From Arthrobacter sp. M4 (GTDB lineage Bacteria; Actinomycetota; Actinomycetes; Actinomycetales; Micrococcaceae): a DNA stretch of 64,000 nt. Each line of letters begins with the position of its first letter. Within the stretch, counting starts at the first letter, position 1. The DNA lies in the NCBI RefSeq assembly GCF_020251205.1, contig NZ_JAIWYX010000011.1:1-64000 (forward strand), read 5' to 3'. The position numbers were made by a program, and so were the translations under genes. Shown here one piece after another: positions 27,770-36,195 of the stretch. Under the pieces are notes generated by a model that had not been told where the DNA came from, searched no databases, and saw only the letters and a list, made by a program, of their open reading frames with translations.

Positions 27770-29406
27770 GCAGGGGCATAAAGGTAGGGGACATGGGTAC
27801 AGGTGGCGCAACGACAGTGGGCGGCACGAAGACACGAATCGCGGCTGCGGCGTCAGGAGTTGTCGCGGCTGGCTCAGGAGTCGCCGCTGGTGAGCTGGTG
27901 GCAGGTTTCCTGAGTCCGACGCTGACGCCGGTGACTGCGGTGGGCGGCTGGGTGATCGACCTGGTGCCCCCCGGCGTCAAGGATTGGGCGATCGCACTTT
28001 TCGGCACCGCCGACAAAGCCGCCCTTCTGGTTGGCATGGCCTTGGTCATTACTTTGCTCGCCGCCGTCGCCGGCTTGGTGGAGTACCGGTGGGCGGGCGG
28101 GGGTTCGTGGCTGGTAGCTGCAGCGGGTGCGCTCGGACTTGCAGCGGTGTTGACGCGGGCCCAGGCGACGATGATCGCTCCCGTGGCTCCTGTGGCCGCC
28201 ACAGTTGTCACCATCGCGGTGCTGCGGGCACTCATTGGGCGTCTTCGGGTCCAGACCGCCGAAGCGATGGCTCAAAACGTGCCTTCCGGGAACGCTGGAA
28301 GCGACGAAAACGAGGCGCGCGATGCCGTGCCGCCCACAACGTCCCGCCGGAGCTTTGCCCGGGCGTTTGGACTCGCCGCCGTCCTTGCTGCCGCGGGCGG
28401 GGCAGTAGCCGCCGTCGTCCATCGCGCCGCGAGCGTTGCCGCGGAAGTGCGTGGCAGGCTGTCCCTGCCAACCCCGGCCTCACCCGCCACACCTATACCG
28501 GCCGGTGCCGAGCTTGGCCTCGAGGGGATGCCGCCGCTCGTCACCCCGAACGGCGAGTTTTACCGGATCGATACCGCCCTTGCCGTTCCTACGCTGAATC
28601 CGGATGAATGGACCCTCAAGGTGACGGGGATGGTGGACCGTGAGGTCACCATCGACTTCGCGACGCTGTTGGGAAAGCCCCTCGTTGAGCGCTACGTCAC
28701 GATTGCCTGCGTTTCCAACGAGGTGGGCGGCCAATTGATCGGCAACGCCCGCTGGCTCGGTTGGCCGGTCCGCGAGTTGTTGCAGCAGGCTGGCCCAAAG
28801 CCGGGGGCGGACATGGTGCTCTCCACGTCCAGCGACGGGTTCACAGCGGGGACGCCCTTGGAGGCGCTGACGGACTCGCGCGACGCGCTGCTGGCTATCG
28901 GCATGAACGGAGAACCCCTGCCATTGGAGCACGGCTTCCCCGTTCGCCTGGTGGTACCCGGCTTGTACGGCTTCGTGTCGGCAACAAAATGGCTGACCAC
29001 GCTCAAGGTCACTCGTTTCGCCGACGACGTCGCATACTGGACACCGCGTGGCTGGAGCGACCACGGACCCATCAAAACGCAGTCCCGCATCGACGTCCCG
29101 CGTGCCGGGCGGGCATTATCCGCCGGTACAGTCCACTTTGGCGGCATAGCGTGGGCACAACACAGGGGAATTGCCCGTGTTGAACTGCGCATCAACCGGG
29201 GTCCATGGCAGCAGGCCGTCCTGGCACCGGGAATCTCACAGGATACGTGGTACCAGTGGCAATTCAGCACGGACCTTGGCCGTGGAGACTACGAGGTGCA
29301 GGTTCGTGCCACGGACTCCACAGGTACGCCGCAGGCTGAGGAACGGAGGGCGCCCGCCCCGGACGGCGCCACCGGCTATCACACGCTGAGCATCAAGGTG
29401 GGATAG
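27766..29406 (+). CDS. Membrane-anchored sulfite oxidase-family molybdoenzyme
   Basis: A 546-residue protein. The first about 160 residues contain four hydrophobic helices, a polar linker follows, then SRRSFARAFGLAAVLAA near residue 190: a twin-arginine motif leading a fifth helix. After it comes an oxidoreductase molybdopterin-binding domain with the Mo-ligand cysteine in IACVSNEVGG (about residue 315) and a C-terminal Mo-co dimerisation-like domain (about 425-546). The layout implies Sec insertion of four helices and Tat export of the catalytic domain. The substrate is unknown. The start overlaps the kinase stop (ATGA). Confidence 0.9.
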   Translation: MSRGIKVGDMGTGGATTVGGTKTRIAAAASGVVAAGSGVAAGELVAGFLSPTLTPVTAVGGWVIDLVPPGVKDWAIALFGTADKAALLVGMALVITLLAAVAGLVEYRWAGGGSWLVAAAGALGLAAVLTRAQATMIAPVAPVAATVVTIAVLRALIGRLRVQTAEAMAQNVPSGNAGSDENEARDAVPPTTSRRSFARAFGLAAVLAAAGGAVAAVVHRAASVAAEVRGRLSLPTPASPATPIPAGAELGLEGMPPLVTPNGEFYRIDTALAVPTLNPDEWTLKVTGMVDREVTIDFATLLGKPLVERYVTIACVSNEVGGQLIGNARWLGWPVRELLQQAGPKPGADMVLSTSSDGFTAGTPLEALTDSRDALLAIGMNGEPLPLEHGFPVRLVVPGLYGFVSATKWLTTLKVTRFADDVAYWTPRGWSDHGPIKTQSRIDVPRAGRALSAGTVHFGGIAWAQHRGIARVELRINRGPWQQAVLAPGISQDTWYQWQFSTDLGRGDYEVQVRATDSTGTPQAEERRAPAPDGATGYHTLSIKVG

Positions 29407-29486
29407 TCACATCGGGGCTGTGTGGTCACGGGGCGGCGTAACGCATCCTAGGCTGGGAATGACACCGACCTTCGAGGAGGACAAAC

Positions 29487-30695
29487 GTGGCCCGATCCGT
29501 TGCTGACCACCGCCAGGCCGTGCTGGAGCTGCTGGCCGATGCCGCCGCCGCCAGGCGCAGCGAACAGCTTCCTTTGTCCGCGGGGCTGGGCCGGGTCCTG
29601 GCCACAGATGTCGCCGCGCCATTGAGCCTCCCGCCTTTCGACAACTCCCAAATGGATGGATACGCCGTGAGGAGTGCCGATTTCGGGGCCCAGGGCGCCA
29701 CGCTCCGCGTTGCTGATCCCGTCCCCGCGGGTGCCGCGCCCCGCGCGCTGGAGCCGGGAACCGCTGCACCGATCATGACAGGAGCCATGCTGCCCGAAGG
29801 GGCTGACGCCGTCGTCCCCATTGAGCGTGCGGTGCCTGACAGCTTCCCGCTGCCCGGAGCTGAAGCCACTGTCATCCTGCCGGAGGTGGCGCCAGGCGAC
29901 TTCGTCCGTCCAATTGGCAGCGACATAACCGTCGGTGCCACGGCGCTTGTGGCCGGAACTGCCCTTGGCCCGGCGCAACTGGGGCTCCTGGCCGCACTTG
30001 GCCTGACATCCGTCGTCGTCCGATCGCCGCTGCGGGTCCTCCTGATCACCACAGGTGACGAAGTCGTTGAGCCAGGAACCAGCCTGACCCCCGGGAAAAT
30101 CTACGATGCCAACGGGACCCTGCTGGAGGCAGCCATGGTCCAGGCCGGACTGACGGTTCACCGTTCAGGCATCACGGTGGACGACCCAGGAGCGCTGCTT
30201 GCCCTCCTGCGCAGCCGCGCGGCCGAGGCCGACCTCATCGTCAGCACCGGCGGAGTCAGCAAAGGCGCCTACGAGGTAGTTCGCCAGGCACTTCACGCCC
30301 AGCCCGTCGAATTCCTTTCGGTTGCCATGCAGCCCGGCGGGCCGCAGGGTATCGGCAGGTTCGACGGCGTTCCCTTCCTTGGGTTTCCAGGCAACCCGGT
30401 GAGCTGCCTGGTTTCCTTTGAGATGTTTCTTCGACCGGTCCTCACAGCCCTCGTGGGGGCCCCGCCGGCCCGAACGGCGTTGACCGCGCGACTCGCCGAG
30501 CCACTCAGCTCGCCAGCCGGCAAACACCAGATCCGCCGTGGTACCTACCTGCCTGAGCTTGGCACCGTGCGGCTAGAAGGAGGGTCAGGATCCCACCTGG
30601 TCCATGCCCTGGCCAACTCGAACTGCCTGGTCCACGTCCCTGTCGGCGTCACGGATCTCCCGGCTGGCCAGGACGTGGAAATATGGATGTTGTGA
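29487..30695 (+). CDS. moeA: Molybdopterin molybdotransferase MoeA
   Basis: Inserts molybdenum into adenylylated molybdopterin, the last core step of Moco synthesis. The 402-residue protein has the MoeA domain order: N-terminal domain ([12 protein letters not shown] near residue 52), domain III with [24 protein letters not shown] and [21 protein letters not shown], and a C-terminal beta domain. The GTG follows GAGGAGG, a strong ribosome site. The stop overlaps the moaC start, beginning the moeA-moaC-mog-moaE string. Confidence 0.94.
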   Translation: MARSVADHRQAVLELLADAAAARRSEQLPLSAGLGRVLATDVAAPLSLPPFDNSQMDGYAVRSADFGAQGATLRVADPVPAGAAPRALEPGTAAPIMTGAMLPEGADAVVPIERAVPDSFPLPGAEATVILPEVAPGDFVRPIGSDITVGATALVAGTALGPAQLGLLAALGLTSVVVRSPLRVLLITTGDEVVEPGTSLTPGKIYDANGTLLEAAMVQAGLTVHRSGITVDDPGALLALLRSRAAEADLIVSTGGVSKGAYEVVRQALHAQPVEFLSVAMQPGGPQGIGRFDGVPFLGFPGNPVSCLVSFEMFLRPVLTALVGAPPARTALTARLAEPLSSPAGKHQIRRGTYLPELGTVRLEGGSGSHLVHALANSNCLVHVPVGVTDLPAGQDVEIWML

Positions 30696-31210
30696 GAGAT
30701 ACAGACCCGGACAATACACTTCCCAGTTCGGACGGCCTGACGCACCTGCGCCTCGACGGGACCGCCCACATGGTTGATGTGTCCGCCAAGGACGTCACTA
30801 CGCGCGAGGCGTCCGCATCCGCCGTCGTCCACACCACCAAGGACGTCTTGGCGCTCCTCGGGGCCGGTGACCTTCCCAAGGGCGATGCGCTGGCCGTCGC
30901 AAGGGTGGCGGGCATTATGGCAGCGAAGAAAACTCCCGAGTTGATTCCGCTCTGCCACCCGCTGCCCATATCGAAAGTCACCGTCGACTTCGAGCTTGGC
31001 CTGGACACCGTCGCCATCCTGGCCACTGTCAAGACCCGGGGCGTTACCGGTGTCGAGATGGAGGCCCTCACGGCCGCGTCAGTGGCAGCCCTGAGCGTCT
31101 ACGACATGATCAAGGCAGTGGATAAGCATGCAGTCATCAGCGGCGTCCGCGTCCTGGCCAAGAGCGGTGGCAAGAGCGGCGACTGGAGCCTCGCGGAAGG
31201 GGCCCCGTGA
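30683..31210 (+). CDS. moaC: Cyclic pyranopterin monophosphate synthase MoaC
   Basis: Converts the MoaA product 3',8-cyclo-H2GTP to cyclic pyranopterin monophosphate. The 175-residue protein carries the diagnostic [30 protein letters not shown] (active-site His) and [20 protein letters not shown] segments. The ATG at 30683 overlaps moeA by 13 nt; GTG 30692 is an alternative three codons in. It overlaps mog at its 3' end (GTGA), so translation of the four genes is chained. Confidence 0.95.
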   Translation: MDVVRDTDPDNTLPSSDGLTHLRLDGTAHMVDVSAKDVTTREASASAVVHTTKDVLALLGAGDLPKGDALAVARVAGIMAAKKTPELIPLCHPLPISKVTVDFELGLDTVAILATVKTRGVTGVEMEALTAASVAALSVYDMIKAVDKHAVISGVRVLAKSGGKSGDWSLAEGAP

Positions 31211-31713
31211 GCGGCTGCGAGCCAAGCAACGGACCTCGCAAGGCCGGCGTCGTGATAGCTTCCACGCGCGCGGCCGCGGGCGTCTACACGGACGAGACCG
31301 GTCCCGTAATCAGCGACTGGCTGACGGAGCACGGGTTCGAGCCTTTCCCTGTGATGGTAGTGCCCGATGGCGAGCCTGTCGGGGCGGCCCTTCGCGCCCT
31401 GCTGACCCAGCAGCCCGCCGTCGTCATCACCAGCGGCGGGACCGGGCTCAACCCGGATGACCGCACCCCGGAAATGACCCTGCCGTTCCTGGACCGCGAG
31501 ATACCGGGAATCATGGAGGGCATCCGCCGTGCAGGAGCCGCCAAGACACCCCTGGCCATGCTCAGCCGCGGACATGCGGGCGCGGCGGGCCAGACCTTTA
31601 TCATCAACCTGCCCGGATCACCCAAGGGCGTCATGGACGGCTTGGCCGTGCTGGACCCGGTGATCGGTCACCTTTGTGAACAACTGGAAGGAAGCCATGG
31701 CCACAACCACTGA
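31207..31713 (+). CDS. mog: MogA/MoaB family molybdopterin adenylyltransferase
   Basis: Adenylylates molybdopterin before MoeA inserts molybdate. The 168-residue protein has [11 protein letters not shown] near the N-terminus, [15 protein letters not shown] (substrate loop) and [15 protein letters not shown] His-rich end (SHGHNH) closes the protein and could bind metal. The GTG overlaps the moaC stop, and its own 3' end overlaps moaE by 17 nt. MogA and MoaB cannot be told apart on sequence alone. Confidence 0.9.
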   Translation: MSGCEPSNGPRKAGVVIASTRAAAGVYTDETGPVISDWLTEHGFEPFPVMVVPDGEPVGAALRALLTQQPAVVITSGGTGLNPDDRTPEMTLPFLDREIPGIMEGIRRAGAAKTPLAMLSRGHAGAAGQTFIINLPGSPKGVMDGLAVLDPVIGHLCEQLEGSHGHNH

Positions 31714-32152
31714 CTTCGAAGTGGTCCGCGCCGTCCTCAGCTCGGAACCCATTTCCGTCGACCAGGCGATTACCGCCGTCGAATCCGATACGGCAGGGGC
31801 CGTGGTCAGCTTTAGCGGCGTCGTCCGCAACCACGACGACGGCAAGGCCGTAAACCGGCTCAGCTACAGTGCCCATCCCACAGCCCACCAGGTAATGTCC
31901 GACGTTGTTGCCGAACTGGTGGCCGAACATTCCGGCGAGGCACAACAGCCTGTCCGGATCTGGGCCGCCCACCGCGTCGGCATGCTGGAAATCGGTGACC
32001 CCGCCCTGGTTTGCGCTGTGTCCGCGGCACACCGCGGCCAGGCCTTCGCCGTCTGCTCCGAGCTCGTGGATCGGATCAAGGCGCGTGTGCCCATCTGGAA
32101 GGAACAGTTCTTCAGCGACGGAACCGTCGAGTGGGTCGGGGCGGGGGACTAA
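31697..32152 (+). CDS. moaE: Molybdopterin synthase catalytic subunit MoaE
   Basis: Large subunit of molybdopterin synthase, which uses the MoaD thiocarboxylate to make the dithiolene. The 151-residue protein has VSFSGVVRNHDDG near residue 45, AAHRVGMLEIGDPALVCAVS and the Lys in RVPIWKEQFFSDG, all conserved in MoaE. The ATG at 31697 has GGAAGGAAG just upstream, inside the end of mog. Its partner moaD is on the opposite strand at 24333-24599. Confidence 0.94.
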   Translation: MATTTDFEVVRAVLSSEPISVDQAITAVESDTAGAVVSFSGVVRNHDDGKAVNRLSYSAHPTAHQVMSDVVAELVAEHSGEAQQPVRIWAAHRVGMLEIGDPALVCAVSAAHRGQAFAVCSELVDRIKARVPIWKEQFFSDGTVEWVGAGD

Positions 32153-32196
32153 GGACGTCGCGCGTACAGCGCGTACATCGCGTCCCGCGTGGAAAT

Positions 32197-32215
32197 CCGG
32201 CCATCAGCTGGCCGG
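32197..32215 (+). other. Inverted repeat abutting the dapB -10
   Basis: CCGGCCA (32197-32203), TCAGC, TGGCCGG (32209-32215), directly followed by the TAGGGT -10 of dapB. It may be the terminator of the moa operon (no U tract) or an operator. Confidence 0.45.
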
Positions 32216-32231
32216 TAGGGTTAAGGGCATG
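32216..32231 (+). promoter_or_regulatory. Leaderless promoter core of dapB
   Basis: TAGGGT at 32216-32221, seven nt, ATG at 32229. Confidence 0.55.
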
Positions 32232-32987
32232 ACCGAACAACTTGCTGTCGCCGTGCTGGGCGCCCACGGGCGCATGGGAACCGAGGCCGTCAAGGCCATC
32301 GAAGCCGCGGCCGACATGAAGCTCGTGGCCGCACTCGGCCGCGCGGACTCGCTGGATACCTTGGTCGACGCCGGCGCCCGCTACATTGTCGACCTCACCG
32401 TTCCGGACAGCACGGAAGCCAATGTCAGGTTCGCAGTCGAACATGGCATGCACGCCGTTGTGGGCACCACAGGATGGGACGCCTCCCGCCTCGATTCCCT
32501 GAAGGGCCTCCTCTCCTCGCATCCGGGGACGGGAGTGCTCATCGCACCGAACTTTGCCCTTGGTTCCGTCCTTGCCTCTGCCTTCGCAGCCAAGGCGTCC
32601 CGCTATTTCGAGTCGGTCGAGATCATCGAACTCCACCACCCGAACAAGGTGGATGCGCCGTCCGGCACCGCCGTTCGTACTGCCCAGCTGATCGCTGCCT
32701 CGCGAGCCGACGCCGGCGTTGGCCCCAGCCCCGATGCCACCGAGACGTCCCTCGATGGTGCCCGTGGTTGCGAAGTGGATGGTGTGCGCGTCCACAGCGT
32801 GCGGCTCCGTGGCCTCGTGGCACACCAGGAAGTCCTCCTTGGCGGTCCCGGCGAGCAGCTGACCTTGCGCCACGATTCCTTCGACCGCGCTTCGTTTATG
32901 CCGGGTGTCCTCCTTGGCCTGCGCAACGTTGCCGCGCACCCGGGCCTTACCGTTGGCCTGGACGGCTACCTGGACCTGGGTGTCTAG
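32229..32987 (+). CDS. dapB: 4-hydroxy-tetrahydrodipicolinate reductase
   Basis: NAD(P)H-dependent reductase of the diaminopimelate/lysine pathway. The 252-residue protein has the nucleotide-binding GAHGRMG near residue 11, GTTGWD, and the catalytic His-rich ELHHPNKVDAPSGTA near residue 140. The ATG at 32229 is set by the leaderless TAGGGT promoter and the family N-terminus; the longer open frame upstream is antisense/overlap noise. It is followed at once by an uncharacterised membrane protein gene overlapping its stop. Confidence 0.95.
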   Translation: MTEQLAVAVLGAHGRMGTEAVKAIEAAADMKLVAALGRADSLDTLVDAGARYIVDLTVPDSTEANVRFAVEHGMHAVVGTTGWDASRLDSLKGLLSSHPGTGVLIAPNFALGSVLASAFAAKASRYFESVEIIELHHPNKVDAPSGTAVRTAQLIAASRADAGVGPSPDATETSLDGARGCEVDGVRVHSVRLRGLVAHQEVLLGGPGEQLTLRHDSFDRASFMPGVLLGLRNVAAHPGLTVGLDGYLDLGV

Positions 32988-33477
32988 CCGCGTGGGCGGG
33001 GTGTGGGCAGTTCTGAAGAGGAACCGTACCAAGATCTGGGTGGGCGCCATCACGGCCCTGCTGGTGCTGTATCTGGTGGTGTCCTTTCAACGATCCCTGC
33101 TGCTGTTGGGGGATGCCAACTGGACGGCAAAGGGCATTGGTGCCGCATATCTGGTGCTGCCCGCCGTGGGCGCTTGGGCCCTGATTCGCGAATTGCTGTT
33201 CGGGGCCAGGACGGAACAGATGGCCAAGGTCCTCGACGCCGAGGGAGGCCTTCCCGAAGACAATCTTCCGCGCACGCCGGGCGGCCGCATTGTCCGCTCC
33301 GCGGCAGACGCCGAGTTCGAAAAGTATCGGCTTGAAGCGGAGGCTGCCCCCGATGACTGGCGGTCGTGGTTCAGGCTGAGTTGCGCCTATGACGCTGCGG
33401 GGGACCGCAAGCGGGCGCGATCGTCCATGCGGGACGCCGTTCGGCTGTTTCGGGCCGAGTCGGTCGGCGGCCGTTAG
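32980..33477 (+). CDS. Membrane protein with C-terminal TPR-like helices
   Basis: A 165-residue protein. Two hydrophobic helices (about residues 20-40 and 52-75) are followed by a soluble part ending in a helical hairpin (DWRSWFRLSCAYDAAGDRKRARSSMRDAVRLF) that looks like one TPR unit. No named family is recognised. Start codon uncertain: GTG 32980 overlaps dapB by 8 nt, while GTG 32992 and 33001 are also in frame. It is probably cotranscribed with dapB; a link to cell-wall precursor synthesis is only inferred from position. Confidence 0.7.
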   Translation: MSSRVGGVWAVLKRNRTKIWVGAITALLVLYLVVSFQRSLLLLGDANWTAKGIGAAYLVLPAVGAWALIRELLFGARTEQMAKVLDAEGGLPEDNLPRTPGGRIVRSAADAEFEKYRLEAEAAPDDWRSWFRLSCAYDAAGDRKRARSSMRDAVRLFRAESVGGR

Positions 33478-33487
33478 CCAACCGCTG

Positions 33488-34723
33488 CTAGCGAACTCCG
33501 CCGCGCGGATTGCGGGCCAGGCTGGAGGCAGCATGGGCCAGCCATTCGAGCGGCCCACGCCAGCCAAGCACGCTGAACAGCATTCCAATTCCGATGGCCA
33601 GGAACGCATGGGCAAGGTACAGGCCCTCAGGCGTCCAACCGCTTGGCAGCGGCCGTTTGTACGTGGCTGCTACGGCCCACACATGCACCGAATACAGCGT
33701 CAATGTCATGGCTCCGGGGCCGCTGAACGGCAGCAGAAGCCTCAAGCCAAGCCAGTCACTCAAGCGTCCCACCAACAGGCATAAGCCGATCACCGCCGCG
33801 GCCACCCCCGAGGTGTGCAACAGGTCCAGGGTGGTGCCGGAGTGCGGTGCGCTGGTGGCCAGCCACCACCACGACCCCGTCTGGTCCACGCCTGCCAGGT
33901 TCACTTGGAGGAGGCTGTCCAGCGGGTACGAATGGCTGTCCCTCGTGGCCAGCAGGGCCTCCCGGCCGCCCCATTCGTCGATGGCCAGCACCCCCATGAC
34001 CTTGGCCGTGGCTGCCACAGCGGCCCCGCCTGTCACCAGCAGCAGCTGAACGCCCGCCGTCGTGAGCGCCAGCCGGCCTATGGCTAGGCCGATCAGTAGG
34101 TAGGAGAGCCACTGCAGTACGGGGTAGTAGCCGGTCACGAAGATGTCGGCCACCAAGGCAGCAGGCGTTTGGAAGTCTTCGATGGAGGGGTTGTGTCCCA
34201 ACTGCAGGGGCGGTAATGGGTCCAGGAACCAAGGCCGGATCAGGTAGCCCAGGACCGGGGACAACAGCACCCAGCCAGCCGCCCAGGCGCAGAGCACCGG
34301 CAACCGCAGCCCGATGAACGGCAGCACGCACAGGAATAACACCGCATAGTGGACCAGAATGACGGCGACGTTGACTTCCAGACCGCCCAGCAGGAGCCCG
34401 ACGGCGCCGATCACCGCGGCGCGTGCCGCGATGCCGCGTCGGTGCGCCCAAAGTTCAGGTCCCGACGGCGGTCGCGTCCTTCCCGTTGACAGTGCCAGGC
34501 CGACGCCGGCGAGGACAGCGAACAGGGCAGCAGATCGGCCGGAGAACGTAAGCCCTACCCACGTGGGTGTCAGGGTGCTGTCCGCGCTGAAGGTTGCCAT
34601 GAGATGCGTGGCCATCATTCCCAGCAGGGCCAGTCCGCGCGCGCCATCAATTCCTTGTAGCCGAGCCGGTGCCTGGCTGCTGCGCGTCCGCCCGCGCGCG
34701 GGTGCCGTTCCGGGGCCAGTCAT
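33488..34723 (-). CDS. Polytopic membrane protein, acyltransferase/DUF418-like
   Basis: A 411-residue protein with about ten hydrophobic segments. The N-terminal RLQGIDGARGLALLGMMATHL resembles the start of the heparan-alpha-glucosaminide acetyltransferase-like (DUF1624) and DUF418 families, in which a membrane-embedded enzyme transfers acyl groups to extracytoplasmic sugars or lipids. The C-terminal YSVHVWAVAATYKRPLPSGW region fits that architecture. Its target is unknown. It faces away from the SOS-regulated gene (about 90 nt between starts), so the LexA box at 34787 could also affect it. Confidence 0.78.
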   Translation of the reverse strand: MTGPGTAPARGRTRSSQAPARLQGIDGARGLALLGMMATHLMATFSADSTLTPTWVGLTFSGRSAALFAVLAGVGLALSTGRTRPPSGPELWAHRRGIAARAAVIGAVGLLLGGLEVNVAVILVHYAVLFLCVLPFIGLRLPVLCAWAAGWVLLSPVLGYLIRPWFLDPLPPLQLGHNPSIEDFQTPAALVADIFVTGYYPVLQWLSYLLIGLAIGRLALTTAGVQLLLVTGGAAVAATAKVMGVLAIDEWGGREALLATRDSHSYPLDSLLQVNLAGVDQTGSWWWLATSAPHSGTTLDLLHTSGVAAAVIGLCLLVGRLSDWLGLRLLLPFSGPGAMTLTLYSVHVWAVAATYKRPLPSGWTPEGLYLAHAFLAIGIGMLFSVLGWRGPLEWLAHAASSLARNPRGGVR

Positions 34724-34786
34724 GAGCCGATCGTCTCATATCTGGCTGTGGCAATCGGATGAACTCTCTGTCAGAGGAGCGTTGTG

Positions 34787-34804
34787 TTCGAATATATGTT
34801 CGAA
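34787..34804. promoter_or_regulatory. LexA (SOS) box before the DUF222-like gene
   Basis: TTCGAATATATGTTCGAA, 16 of 18 positions palindromic and one base off the actinobacterial TCGAAC-N4-GTTCGA consensus. It directly abuts the TACCAT -10 at 34805, so bound LexA would block RNA polymerase. The same core precedes recA and the LysM gene in this window. Confidence 0.85.
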
Positions 34805-34819
34805 TACCATGGCGTTATG
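34805..34819 (+). promoter_or_regulatory. Leaderless promoter core of the SOS-regulated gene
   Basis: TACCAT at 34805-34810, six nt, ATG at 34817. It begins right where the LexA box ends. Confidence 0.65.
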
Positions 34820-35197
34820 GACGATCAGTCGAGCCGCCTCCAACAGCCACTTCAGCGGCCAATCCGCCCCTCCGCCGGGCGATCTCCGTGTGAGCTGCCC
34901 CTCAAGGCACTGAGTCCCGGCGTGGTGGAATTCCTCTTCCGTCAACTGGTAACCGGCCGGCCTGCCGAAGACACGGAATGGCGTGACGAGGGGATCCTGA
35001 TGACCCAACAGGAGCCCGGAGCCGAGTTGGCGCGCCGCCTGGCAGAGAGTGATGTGGACGCCCTGACGCCTACGGAACTGTTCGAGTATGTCCGGGCTGC
35101 CCAGTCCCTCGTGGACTGGGCGGAGGGCCTGCGTCGTCGTGCTGTTAACAGCTACTGTGCCAACTCACAGACCAATCCCGGCGCCGCGGCGTTTTGA
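34817..35197 (+). CDS. SOS-regulated small protein, DUF222 N-terminus-like
   Basis: A 126-residue protein. The C-terminal half (LTPTELFEYVRAAQSLVDWAE and the following basic helix) resembles the start of DUF222/13E12-repeat proteins, which normally continue for several hundred residues into an HNH nuclease. Here the protein stops soon after that helix, so no nuclease domain is present. The N-terminal 60 residues are not recognised. The ATG at 34817 is set by the TACCAT promoter; ATG 34784 upstream would read through the LexA box. Function unknown; DNA-damage induction is inferred from the box. Confidence 0.7.
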   Translation: MDDQSSRLQQPLQRPIRPSAGRSPCELPLKALSPGVVEFLFRQLVTGRPAEDTEWRDEGILMTQQEPGAELARRLAESDVDALTPTELFEYVRAAQSLVDWAEGLRRRAVNSYCANSQTNPGAAAF

Positions 35198-35242
35198 TGT
35201 CCGTCAGGCGGTGCCCATTGTCCTAACAAGCCCGTAACAAGG

Positions 35243-35258
35243 TAACGTTTTTCGTATG
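35243..35258 (+). promoter_or_regulatory. Leaderless promoter core of dapA
   Basis: TAACGT at 35243-35248, seven nt, ATG at 35256. Confidence 0.6.
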
Positions 35259-36167
35259 GCTGAAACTCCCGCGAACATTCCTGCATTCGGTACCCTCCTG
35301 ACCGCGATGGTCACGCCCTTCTCGAAGGATGGCAAGGTCGATTACCAGCAGGCCGCGGAACTGGCCACCAAGCTCGTTGACGATGGTTGCGACGGCCTGG
35401 TCGTTACCGGCACTACCGGCGAGACGTCCACGCTGACCGATGATGAAAACCTGGGCATGTTCCGTGCCGTCAAGGAGGCCGTTGGCGGCCGCGCAAAAAT
35501 CATTGCGGGAACCGGCACCAACGACACCGCCCACTCAGTCCACCTTTCCCAGCGTGCGGCCGAAATCGGCGTCGACGGTTTGCTCATCGTCACGCCTTAC
35601 TACAACAAGCCCAGCCAGGCCGGCGTCCGCGCCCACTTCGAGACCATCGCGTCTGCCACTGACGTCCCCGTTATGCTCTATGACATCCCGGGACGCTCCT
35701 CGATCCAGATCGCCCCGGACACCATGATCCGGCTGGCGGAGCACCCCAACATCATCGCGGTCAAGGACGCCAAAGCCGACTTCGCCGCAGCCACCCGCGT
35801 TATGGCGTCCACTGACCTCCTTTTCTACTCGGGCGACGACGGCCTGACCCTCGAGTGGATGGCACTTGGCGCAGTTGGCCTCGTGGGCGTCACCACGCAT
35901 GTGGCCACCCGCCAGTTCCGCGACCTTATCGACGCTGTCAACGGGAACGACTTCGCGACGGCCCGCAGGATCAACTTCGCGCTGGAACCCGTGGTGCGCG
36001 CCACCATGACGCGCGTCCAGGGCGCCGTGGCCGCCAAGCAGATTCTTAAGTGGCAGGGAGTCCTGCCCAACTCGGTTGTCCGTTTGCCCCTCGTGGAGCC
36101 GGACGACGCTGAGATCGCAATCATCCGCGAGGATTTGGCGGAGGCCGGAATGGACTTGACCGTCTAA
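35256..36167 (+). CDS. dapA: 4-hydroxy-tetrahydrodipicolinate synthase
   Basis: Class I aldolase condensing pyruvate with aspartate semialdehyde, the committed step toward diaminopimelate and lysine. The 303-residue TIM barrel has GTTGETSTL near residue 50, the catalytic Tyr in MLYDIPGRSS and the Schiff-base Lys in IIAVKDAKADF (about residue 171). It has its own leaderless promoter. RNase J follows 28 nt later with its own ribosome site, probably on the same mRNA (dapA-rnj is a common actinobacterial order). Confidence 0.96.
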   Translation: MAETPANIPAFGTLLTAMVTPFSKDGKVDYQQAAELATKLVDDGCDGLVVTGTTGETSTLTDDENLGMFRAVKEAVGGRAKIIAGTGTNDTAHSVHLSQRAAEIGVDGLLIVTPYYNKPSQAGVRAHFETIASATDVPVMLYDIPGRSSIQIAPDTMIRLAEHPNIIAVKDAKADFAAATRVMASTDLLFYSGDDGLTLEWMALGAVGLVGVTTHVATRQFRDLIDAVNGNDFATARRINFALEPVVRATMTRVQGAVAAKQILKWQGVLPNSVVRLPLVEPDDAEIAIIREDLAEAGMDLTV

Positions 36168-36195
36168 CCGCCTGCCGCCGGAAAGTAGCAAGAAT

